In this document: piece after piece, positions 22,486-35,400 of the stretch
Numbering within the stretch: position 1 is the stretch's first letter
Layout: every line of letters starts with the position of its first letter
Assembly (NCBI GenBank): GCA_949318235.1
Contig: OX439137.1
Location: 15,770,350-15,834,349, forward strand
Source of the DNA: Ecdyonurus torrentis
Taxonomy: Eukaryota > Arthropoda > Insecta > Ephemeroptera > Heptageniidae
DNA: 64,000 bases
Reading direction: 5' to 3'
Made by a program: the position numbers and the translations under genes
Notes under the pieces: model-generated
Told to the model about the DNA's origin: nothing
Seen by the model: only the letters and a program-made list of their open reading frames with translations
Database searches by the model: none

Positions 22486-24769
22486 CTAAAAAATAAAACA
22501 AAATTCAACTTTAAAAACTACATTTTTGTATAATTATATAATATATACAGCTAATATGCTAATATATGATTGTTACTTACAAATCCAAAATTTAGGACAT
22601 TATTACATATTCAATTTTTTAAAAGTTATTTATCTACATTTAGTTTATTTTAATGATCTGACCTGTAATAAGCAAATTATTATTTTTAAATATTAGATTA
22701 ATTAAAAACACATTTGTAATAACACATTACTTTTGTATAATAATTATTATTATTATTTAAATCATGCATTTACTGTGAAGACATCATTAATGTCAGTAGA
22801 AAATTATGGAATTACGAAAATCATAGGTTTCACTTCTCAACGGAATATAGATTTTTTTTTTTTTTTTTTTTTTAATTTTTGCGTTTTACTTGACTTTTAT
22901 CATGTTGTGATGATCGACTTGGAAGAGAGTCGCCAAGGTGATGTAATGACTGCTTCTGTTTACTCAAAATGCGGAAAAGGAAGTGACCGGAAGAGGAAAC
23001 CACGTGATGGTAAAAGTGGGAGGTAGCTCCAGGTAGCTCAAGGTTAGCTTGCTGCTGGCATCAAGTTTTCTCCCACTTTTACCGTCACGTGGTTTCCTTT
23101 TCCGGCACTTCCTTTTCCTCATTTTGAGTAAACATAAGCATTCAATGAGTAATATCATGCAAACGAGACAGAAGGAGGAGAAGGTGGATGGGCGGGCGGG
23201 TGGGCGAGCACACTTTGGTGTGCTTTAATAAAAGTCAAGTAAAAAGACGAACAAGTGCAGCAGTGAACAACTCGCTCGATGTTATGCACTTCCCCTACCC
23301 TTCACCATTCAGGAGGTCAATGCTTTAGAAGAGTTCAGGAAGAGTTAGTGTGTTCTAAAGAAGAAGACAGACAGTATGTATAATTTGTTATATAGTATTA
23401 TCGTGGTCGTCGAAAACGTTAAACATTTTATGAGAATAACATATCAATGTAAATTTTTAAAAAACTGTGAATCGTTTTTTTTTTTTTTTATGTAAGACGT
23501 TTATTTTATAAGTGTTATTTCAAAACAAATGACAACAGCGAGTGTAAAGTACAGGGTCTCCGCAAAAGGTAAGACAAAATATTTCATTATGAAAGTTTTT
23601 ATCATACATACACACACCCACACCCCCCCCCCCACACACACAAAACACACAACACACAACACACACACAACACACTCACAGTGAATCGTACCTGTTGTAG
23701 TGGTCAGAGTAAGATTCTCATCTGTCGTCTTTTTCGATTTCTCGTCATAGCTTGTGACTATAGTATTCTTGTGATATACTTCAATCTCGTACTTCTGATT
23801 AGATACTGTTTTTTCCACAGTAAACGGCAAAGATTCAATGTCATAACTTTTATCCTCGACGCGCAATTTGTATTCAAACAAAGGACAATACTTGTTCTAT
23901 AAAAAATAAACAAATAAAAAATATATTAAGAAACAAACAAGTAAACATAGATAAATAAATCAACAAAAGCGAATAAATAAACCGTGACAAAATTTCATTT
24001 TACTTACATCGTGTTTCCAATTAACTTGTATGTCACTTGAATTTGTTGTAATTTTTATTTTATCACCCTCTGAAAGATAAATAAAAAATCTTATGCAACC
24101 TTTTTTTTTTTTAGTACTATTATTTTTTATTATATACACAAACTTTTTTGTAAATTTCTTTGAAATAAATGAATCACATCTTAGAAATTGCAGTAATATT
24201 ATAAATTTATAACTTTTATTGACCGTTGGCACAAGCTTTGGTTTTGTCATATCTATAAATAAATATTCATCTTTGTTATATAATATATTATAATAAAAAC
24301 GGAGCTTATTGGTATAATGCGCGGTAAAAGCAGGTAAAACTTAGGCTCATCTAATTTAACATTTACGTTTTTTTGGCAGAAACAATTTTTATCCGATTTT
24401 TGAGAAAACTAGTGGATAGATTTTGGAGATATTTAAATGAGGAATATTATACTTAATATACTTTTACGTATTTTAAGCCTTCGAAAAAAATTTAAGAATT
24501 TGTCATTACTGATAACAGTGATAACCTGCATTGAAAGGGCTGGGTTATAGGTTGAGGCCTGACATACCAAAACATATAAATCAAAAATCAAATACCAATT
24601 TTTAAACATACTCGGCAATTCTTATATTTACACATGCAATCTATAATTTATGTTTAAATTAATTAAGTTGTGTAATACGAGCAAATTTAGAATCCAATTT
24701 TAATTTTTATATATTATTATAATGCGAAGTAAACATTGAATGTATTTTCATCAATATTTGTATTATTAC

Positions 24770-24800
<31 letters not shown>

Positions 24801-27800
24801 CTTCAACTTTCTAACACGTTAAATATTAAAAAAAAATTATTTAACAAGTTTTTGAATAAAGCATCAAGATTAAGGATTGTATTCAGATGGCTTAAATCTC
24901 AAAATCTAAAAAGAAAACTTTCAAATTTTATTATGCCACTTGAAAGTTAACAGTAACAACTACCTATGATAACATTTTCAGAACCCGTGACCATCAGATA
25001 GGAGAGAAATTAATTATTAAAAATAACATGGGCTCTTATGGGACTAAAACTTCAAAAAAATCATAATTAAAAATCTAGCATGGTGACCCCCCAAAATTTT
25101 TACATTTTTGAAGATACCATATCCTAATGTATCACTGTGCAAAATTTCAGATTTTTCTATCTTTACAAATTCTTATATAGTCAAATCCCGCAGTAGCTGA
25201 TTTCCCGCCTTAACGTTCCTTATTAAAGATTTTAAGAAATAGTACATTTCAGCTGTAATATAGGGTGTATGCATTCATGTTAAGTCGGTGCCATGTTGGA
25301 TCACTCAATACTCAATATCAATAACATGGGCAGCATAGGAAAATAACTCATGTTGCCCAGTTTAAAAATAGTAAGCAATTTTTTTTGAGAGCATTGATTT
25401 AGGTTGAATTAGTATCTCAGGTATGTACGTGAGAAAAATAACAATAACAAAAAATTAATGGATTTAGACAAAAACAAAGTTTGTCCTATGCTAGGTAATA
25501 TTATTCATTACACCAGTATGGCGTCCAAGCGCATTAAACATAACGTCATGCGGATATACCCTATAATATGGGCTTAAAAAAAAGAGTTTAGTTTTGTGAA
25601 AATGTACCGAAACTTTAGTTATTATTATATTATTATACGTTTAACAATAGCAAATATTCTCACGGATATCAGATAAAGGTAAAAAGAGTACGTATCAAGT
25701 TTGCTTTCTATTAGGATATGACATTTTATCCTAAGTGCGTAATTCACTATAACTTATAATTCTTTCAGCATAGAAAAATGTGATAATGTTTGTTTTTAAT
25801 GACAACGACTAACCAATTGCAGCACATTTTGTTGAAATCTTCTTTGCAGCAACATCCGATAGAAATGAACCGTCGTTAATTATCAGCGTGACGCGAATAT
25901 CGTAATTAGTGAGTCTCTTAAGACCACGGACATAAAGAACAGAAACTGGCCAGAAAATAATTTCATTCTTCCACAATCCGATATCATTGACTTCCTGTTT
26001 CAAATAGAGAATATGTCAAAAACGGGAATGTAAGTTCTCATAAAGGGTAAAATTGGAGTACTTGTTGTTTTTTGAAGCCAAATGGAAATATCCTCTTTGT
26101 TGAAATGTTAATGACATAAAGGGGGGGGGGGGCATTTCACATTGATTCTTATTTCTTAAAGGGACACAGACACCCTGGCTTTTTAGAATCTACTATTTAC
26201 AAAAACAATTTCACAAGATGTTAATATCTGATGCGATTATTCCTTATAATTTAAATATTAAATTAAAGTTCAATCGTTTTTTGACCAAAAAACGATCAGC
26301 TGACTTTTATACTTCGATTTATGTAAGTTTTTAGCTTTAATCAGCACTCAGCCACATTTTATGGTCAAAATGACAAACAGGTATTATATTGTATGAAGCG
26401 GCAATAGCTGTTAATGTAATTTTGGCCACAAAAAGTGACCAAATAGCGTGAGACGGACGGTTCTAAAGATACGTGAAGCGGAGTATATAAGGGGGTTTGA
26501 CAAACTTTGATTTAATTTTTTAATGAAAAGGAAGAGGCGCACTGGCTCCAAATGACATTTAAAATTATTTTCATAAATAGTAGTACTAATTAGTGGATTA
26601 AACACAACTTCAAAAAAATTAGTGTCTGTGCCCCTTTAAGCTATAATGCTATAGTTATCTATGTCATGGGGCATATGGAATAGCAAAACAAATTTTTTTA
26701 ATATATAATAATCTTTCCTTTATTCCAAGGAAATCAAAAGATACAAACGTATTGTTAGCACTGTAATAAATTTATTTAGTTCAATAATTATTTTATAATA
26801 ATATAACTAAAAAATCTTAAAAAGAGACAAATCTATATATTATACTATACTTAAATAAAAAGAAGTAATAATTTGATTTAGTCATTAAAAGTTTTAAGTT
26901 TATATTTAATTAAATCAAGTTTCTTTATTATTAGTTAATAATATCGTTATTATGTTAATAATATCGAGATTGTTTTGGTTTTCAATTAATTTATATAGCA
27001 CGCGTATATCTCATAGATAATATTTAAATATTACATGAGGCTAACAAAATGTTAAAACTTTCTTTAAAACTTAGTCAATTTTTTTTTTACATTTCGTGTT
27101 CATATTGTCAAGTTTTATATAAATATAATGTATATATATCGTGTATAACATTACCAATCTACTGTACAGTACAGTGCTGTACATGCAGTAAACCGCATGC
27201 ATGTATATTGAGACTACACTTTAAAAATTGGTGTATTTCTTTAGTTACGAATACTAACTTATTTAAGATATATACTTTTAAGTTAGTATGAGTATATAGC
27301 TAAAATAATGCACTTTAGCAAGTTATTTAAAATAGCTAATTTAAGATGTTTTGATTTTTTTAAAGTTTTTAGCTCGCCATATTACATAGCATTGCCATAT
27401 TGTGTTATCGTGCTACACCAATCCCAGTCCCAGTCAAGACATTGTCTTATCGACAGGTAAGGACTTTCCCATTAATGGAAAAGCACATACAGGCCGGCCA
27501 CGGCCTAAGTACACAGCCCGGCATTCGCCACGACAGCCTAGAGAAACCGTGGAAACATCTAGGCAGGCTGCAGGCAGGTCGGTGCAATTACATCAATCAT
27601 GCACCTCCCGAATACTGTGCATCGTTATAGAATGCATGTAAACATGCATCGTAAAAAACTAAAAAGCTATAAAGCTATTTAAGCTAGCTATTTTAAGTTA
27701 AATTAGCTATTGTTAATAATTTTCTAAAATGCATTATTTTAGCTACTCATAATAACTTAAATGTGTATATCTTAAATAAGTTATGATTCGTAACTAAAGT

Positions 27801-28493
27801 AATGCACCAGTTTTTATAGTGGTACCTTTTATAACGGCAATGAATCAAAGAAAGCAAAATAATCATTATGTTAAAATAAACAAACCTTATAAAAAATGAC
27901 AATTTTCTGAACATTCTCCTTAAGAAATGCAGAAATGGTTTCATTGCTTAATTGTATTTCCACTTCATTAGAAATCACTTTTGTATCAGAGAATACATTA
28001 ATTTTTTGTACCACTAAAAAAGAAAGATAAAAACACAAACATTGTATAATTATTATTATTTCAACAACTAAAGATTTAAAACAAAAAATATATATATTAA
28101 AATATACATAATTATATAGACATTGTATGTTTTAATTATAATACATTGTACTTGGTATAGAAAGTTGTTATATCATATCATATCATATCATTTTTATTGG
28201 CCTTCTCAAGAATAGTCAGGTACATTTCACAAGTATGTATTGCGATTGTGTTTTACATTGAAATATATAGTAATTGGATATTTTAATACGATTACTTTTG
28301 TAGTACTTATTTAATGCATAATTCACTTAATTAAACCTACCGTTGTATTGTAGTGTCCTCTTAGCTAATTATATAAACGGTACGAAGAACTTTTTTCTAT
28401 TCTTTAGCATTTTGACCATGTTTTTAGAACTATATTATTATTATTTTTAGTAGTTAGTAAAAAGACGGAAATATTTAAATGAGAGATATTTGT

Positions 28494-28526
<33 letters not shown>

Positions 28527-28679
28527 CTATAATATTTTTGTGAATAATTTTCCAACGCAGGTTGCAGGTAGTATCAATTGCGACAAAATTTAAAAGAAAT
28601 AAATCGCTTATAATAACATGGGACAAACCCTCATTTTGCAAAATAATAATAATAATAATCTGAACCGTCACCATTAACT

Positions 28680-28717
<38 letters not shown>

Positions 28718-28772
28718 TAATAATAATAATAATAAAAAAGTAACAACTGTAGCTGTCAATGTTTTTAAATAA

Positions 28773-28805
<33 letters not shown>

Positions 28806-30125
28806 GCTCACCTTTGTTACACCGAGTACCACCATAGCCAGGAAAACATGAGCATAATTTTTCTCCACAGACTTTTACGTTGAAACAATTGCTGTCATTA
28901 AATAATGATTTGCATTCAATGTTGCAGACAATGCTTTTATAGTTATCCTTGTTATAACAAACTAAAATTTTTTTTAAAAAAATGAGATAATGGTAAAAAA
29001 AAGAAAAAAAAAGAAAAAAAAAAGAAAAGAAAAGAAAGAGGAGCTTTTGATTAATTTGTAAAGGCTAAAATTATGCCTGACATGAAACGTATTATGAATA
29101 AGTTTGTTTGTCTAGTTTTAAACAGATCATAGCAAATGTCACTATTAATTTTCTTTCTTACTTGTGCTTGGAATTTTCATGATTTTTTTTTTATTCAAAA
29201 TTTATCCAAGATTATTTTATTATTATAATTTGTTTTTGAAAGCATTTTTAACTATAACTTAATAACTATTTTATTAAGTTTCAACAAAAGGCAACAAAAG
29301 TCACCATGCAATATTAATAAAAAGAAAATTGAAATAGTGAGTGAGAAATTTAACGCCGTTTTTATAAAACATTTTCAGAAATGGAAATTATTTATTATTT
29401 TTATAAAAGGGATAAAAAAATAAACTTTTTTACAATAAATTAAGAATATAATATGAGACTTTATCATCTTAAAAATAATAATAAAATATTTACAATACAT
29501 TTATTTATAATGAAGATGTTTCTTAATTTTAATACAGATTTATAGCTGGAAAAACAGATACACCTTTACACAATTTTATAATAAATACGGAAAAAAACAA
29601 ACAAACTTTTCTTAGAAATTATATGGATTGTCTCCCTATAATTGTTATGAATTTACGCGTCATGTGAATGATACTTTAGTTATTTTACATGCAACACAGT
29701 ACCTGCTACTGGTTTTTCATGGAACTGCATTGTTGTTTCAGTTTTTAGCTCCTCGCATGTGTACTTCTTATCAGTTTGTAATTTGGATATATAAATATCT
29801 ACAATAACAAATTTAAAAGAAGAAAAATAATTTTTTTAGGATATAAATAATATTTAAACATGATTATGTAGTATTACGTCAATGCAAAAATAAAATAATA
29901 ATAAATATATACTTTTTTTTATATTAAAATTTTCAGTGAAACGATTTTTATTCGCACTAGTGTGATTTGATGTATAAAAATAAGAGAAGAGTCTATACTG
30001 CTACATTTCTCAGCCTTTTAATATAGATATAATGATCATATATTGTGATGGTCTGGTCAACTTGGAGAAGACAAGATGCGAGTCATCTGAGTCATCTATT
30101 ATGAAGCGATGAGTATAACACATGC

Positions 30126-30175
<50 letters not shown>

Positions 30176-32354
30176 ACATTTTGGTATGTTTAAAGGTATA
30201 GACAACATGAAAACATTAGCATTTACATCACAAAACACTTGATGGGACTTAGATAAATGACATTAATTGGTCTCAAAACCCAACTGTAACGCCGTAGCAG
30301 TGATCAGAAATTTTCGATTTATGCAACCCGCACAACATTTTCATACTAAACCCTGGCCAAAACAAGGCCGTTCCCGCCAAAAGCTGTATATCTGCGGTGC
30401 TAAACCAATCAGAGAGCATGTTTTAAACCTACTAGCCAATTACAATTGACTTTACACAGTTAATTACACTGTATCCGCTTGAACTAGTATTGGGAGAAGT
30501 GTAGTATTTGCCTGTCTCTGACGTCATAAACAGAAATATTCACGCAAATTGCATACTTTACAGCTTTCTCACGCTCTCTTTGTGGGGCCACATTTACATT
30601 CTGGTAAAAATTATCATCAGTTTTGTAGATCCATTTTGTGTTTAACGATTTAAAAAAATATGTTGTTTCATGTTTTCTATGCCTTTAAGTGAAGAGTATA
30701 GTGCGGAGAAATGCAGCAACAGTCTTGGGTTCAATTATCGTTTTTACGATACTGATACGATAACGAACGATATTTGGTTATCGATGCATTATAGATTAAC
30801 GGTTTTATAAAAGTTATCGTTATAGATTAACAAAAGCTGATGATATTATCGACACTACGATAACGATAAATTTTTTCAACAACTAAGAAAAAAAATGCAC
30901 ACAAAAGTAAGAAAGGTGCACAAAAAAATACAAAAAATAAAATAAAATAAAAAAAAATATGAATGAGGTAGTTATTAGGTAAATTTTGTAGTAGGTATAA
31001 AACTGTCATGAAGCAAGATTTCAAATTTTTTTACGCCATAAAAAACATTGCACTTCAATTTATAGTTACCGATATAGTATCGTTATCGTGGGCGATGTTT
31101 ATAACGATATTGTTATATCATTATAGTGTAAGGCTAGAATATAGTATCATTATATAAATTTAAGATATCGATTCTAAGACTGCAGCAGTGCATGGGCACC
31201 ACTTGTATTGTGATATATTTGATCTCGTATTGGTGCATGCAGTGAAATGCATAAAATCCTTGGACAGACGTTTTCTAAGTAAAATACAATATTAAGCAAG
31301 TTGCAGAAAAGTACATACCGTTGTCCATACAATTGCCAGGTTTAAAAATGATTCTTGATAAATACAAATTTGAAGTTGTGTTGAAAGTAATTTCAATTGT
31401 ATCATCATAATAGTTGTTGCTGATCCGTGCAAATTGCCATTCTTTACCAGCCTATTGTAAGATAAAAGAGAACGAGCGCAAAATAATATTATTAGTTAAT
31501 AATTACTAATATTTTTTTATAATTTATGCATACTTTTAATTATATATAATCAGCACATGTTACTCTAAAAGTACAATTAATTATTTATGCATTATATGAA
31601 AATGATTTAAAAAAAAAATCAAACCAATAAACAAAAACTGTGAAATTTGGGACGGGGTGTATATTTTTTTTTCTTTGGAGAGTACTTATATAGTTGATAT
31701 TTCATGAGTTAAAGTAGCACTATGGGGACTTCATACCAATATGTAACTTTGAAGAAGGCACTTTATTAACCCCATAGTTGCACTTTAATTACGTCAGTTG
31801 TTATGAGATTTTACTATAATAACTTCAATTTTATCCCAAAGTTATACATTATGGAAAAAAATGTTACAGAAAAGACACAACTTCACCTGCAATTCGATTG
31901 TTTGCGAAGATCCTTGCACTTTCATGGTTGCAAGGTACTGTGAGTGGTAAGGTAAAACTAGACAATTACTACGTCGTAATCGTGGATGTAGTTTGAAAAG
32001 TAGAATATAAATACTATAACTTTGTCTGTCAGCTGGATTGAATTTGTAAACGTCATCTTGAGGAAATGTTTGAAAACACACAATGAGTAAAATTAATAAA
32101 AGTTGTGAATAATATCACTACAATTTCCTTACAGTGGATAATCTTAATTATTGTCATTCATAATCAAATTTTTGCAGATAATTGCATAAAACGGCTAAGA
32201 AATTATATAATAATAATATGATAGTAATTAATTTATAGAAACATATATTCAGTTAAAAATATTTTGATAAAGTTAGTTAATAATTATAATTCAAAATAAA
32301 AACCATTTTTCTTTAAACTTTTATCACACAGTACAGGTCTACTAATTCGTGGCC

Positions 32355-32410
<56 letters not shown>

Positions 32411-35400
32411 TTTGTGAACTTTCCAATATCCACTACCATTAAAGTGAATAAAGTTAGCATTGTATGGCTCATCAAAGTCTTCAAATGAGAACGAAGTTTT
32501 CTTGTTGTCGTGTACAATCACTGTGATTTTCAGGTTGTTTTTTGTGCTATTTTGATGGCTGAAAACTATGGATAAATGTACCCAGTGTTTCCCATCACGC
32601 AGTATTTGGCCCATCTATAATGAACAGATAGATAATTAATAAATAATAATAATACCAACCAATGTATATGCTGTTTTGCATGTATAGTATTTGTTTTTAA
32701 CAACAACATAGCAACTCCACTAGACTACATTTTACTTTTTTGAGCAAAATTATTCATTTATGTATTTATAAAGTTTACTCCCTCCCTCCCTCCCTCCCTC
32801 CCTCCCTCCCTCCCTCCCTCCCTCCCTCCCTCCCTCCCTCCCTCCCTCCCTCCCTCCCTCCCTCCCTCCCTCCCTCCCTCCCTCCCTCCCTCCCTCCCTC
32901 CCTCCCTCCCTCCCTCCCTCCCTCCCTCCCTCCCTCCCTCCCTCCCTCCCTCCCTCCCTCCCTCCCTCCCTCCCTCCCTCCCTCCCTCCCTCCCTCCCTC
33001 CCTCCCTCCCTCCCTCACTTACATTCACATTTACTCAATCTTTCTTTATTTAAATACAACCTACTTGTTCAGCCTTTAAAGCTGTACATGTGTCATTTTC
33101 AATGCCATTAGAACATTTAAATATTGCACTTTTAATTTTTGGTCTCCAACCATCCAACAAAATCCAGTACAATGGTTTTCCAACTGGTACTTGATCCTGT
33201 GATAATAAAATTGAGGCGTTTTCTTTTGCTAACACTGAAATATATATTCTAGTTGTTTGGTTTGACATTAGTGAGATTGGTATGGAACCAAAAGAATCTG
33301 ATTTGTTTGGCGAGTGGTATGTGCGGAAATCTGTAAAAATGAAATTAAATTAATTTTAATAGACAAGCGTTATATATAACAAAACTTTGCCAAAACAAGA
33401 TAAGAGGGTATTTCAACAGGAAGCACCCATGAATTAGACACCATCACGTTGATTTGTATTTATTGTCCTTTTTGCGGTTATATCACGTATCTGACGTCAC
33501 AATGTACCGCCGCCAATCACAGTCACAGCTCTGGCCACGTGATAAATTTAAGCCCCTCCCTCAAGATCTTTACCCCTATCACGGCCCCATCGGTACATTG
33601 TGACGTCAGATTGACTAATAAAGGAACAACTGTTTTGAGGCCGACTTTAAGCATTTTTGGTCACTTCCACTTCCGTTTCTGCTTGCTATGCATGCGCAGA
33701 TTGTCGAAACGGAAGCGGATGTAACCGAAATTGCTTATAGTCAGCCTCAAAACAGTTGTTCCTTTATTAGTCAATAGGTGATATAACCGCAAAAAGGAAA
33801 ATAAACGAAAATAAATACAAAACCAACGTGATGGTGTTTAATTCATGGATATTAAGGTATGTTAATTATCAGTCTAGTATTCTAAATGATAAAAAAGTAA
33901 GTTGACAAGGGCTTTATATAAGTAGGGCTTTAATATAAGATCTGAGGCTTACCAGACCTCAGGCTCAACTGAGACCCCCGGGGCTCGACCCATTATCACA
34001 CGTCTCTGGGCTCGAATACCAGATTTGTTTGTGCGACCCGGATTATTGACTCTCGGAAAACCAAGACTTGACAGCACTTTCGTTAGCAAGCAGTGGTTAA
34101 ACTGCCAGCACAGCTACGTCGGGCGCCAGTAATTGTACTGTTTCACGCATCCAATTACTAATTGGATGGGTAAAACAGTACAAAAACCATTACTGAAAAC
34201 GCTTGACGTTGCTCAACTTCAGTGATTCAACGGAAACCGGTTCAGACAACGCGATAAGGCTGTGCTTAATAGGATATTTGATAAATAATGCAATAGTATT
34301 ACCGTTCCAGCGATAATCTAGCACTGGTCCAAAATCATAATTTTCATTTTCATTTGATACAACACGAGTAGAACGACTGCTATGACGAAAAATATACTCT
34401 AGTGGATATTTTTCATATCTGTAACGATCGAAATCACGAGTATCATCGAAAGGAAAGTCTTTTGATTTCCATCCAAATTCTGTGAAAAAGAAATTTTATT
34501 ATTTTAATAAATATTAATATTTAATATTGTTTTATTATTATTTAAAAAAAACTCACAAATGCAATAAGAAATAAAAGTGTAATATACAATAAATTAAAAT
34601 ATAATATGTATAGTATACAAGTAGTCTATTTACATAGGCCTAATTTTGCTTAGAAATTTTTCTAACAGATTAAAACCTGGTAAAAAAAAAGAAGAAGATT
34701 ATATGTTTTCATAATTTTCAAAAAATTTGTCCATGTGAAAAGGTTGAAGAAGTTGAAAGTTATACTTATTTAGGAGCAAATATTGATAATAATTTTATCT
34801 GGGATTTGCATATACATAATAAAACGTAATTTATAAGTTGAGATCTGCATTGTATATACTAAGGTCCCCAAAACTAATGTAAGTAGATAACCTATGTAAT
34901 CCAGAGAGGATTCCCGCTGAAAAGTACTGGTCAGCTGGAGACGTGTATTGCGGGTCAAAATTACATTGATCAAATGGGCAACAAAATATAACTGCCAGGA
35001 TAAAATAAAATTAAAGGCAACAGAAAATTGAATAACGATATTCTCTTTGGATTACCTATCTATAGAAATACCTTACCCAAAACCATATTTGAATGAAAAA
35101 TCAATGTTAATTATGTATTATTCACTGGTTCACGCACAAATAATATAATGGAATAACGTCTTATGGTTTTACAAAATCAAAAAAATTGAATTTGCAATTA
35201 GGAATTCTAATAAATTTAAAAAAAGGCGAGAAATTAAAAAAATTATAATGATTATTATAATAATTGTGAACTATAATTAATACCTACTAGATTTATTGAA
35301 ATGTTCTTTTTTAATTGAAAACTATATTTTTGATGAGCATGATAAACCTTGGATACCATATGAAACAAGTACACATTTAAAAAAACATTTAAAAGAACCA

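Noticed and set aside
22733..23026. 97-residue plus-strand open frame ending KRKPRDGKSGR
   Set aside because: Overlaps a foldback MITE whose two arms yield the same peptide on opposite strands.
32740..33111. Open frames rich in Pro-Ser-Leu or Gly-Gly-Arg-Glu
   Set aside because: Translation of the (CCCT)n tract inside a receptor A intron.
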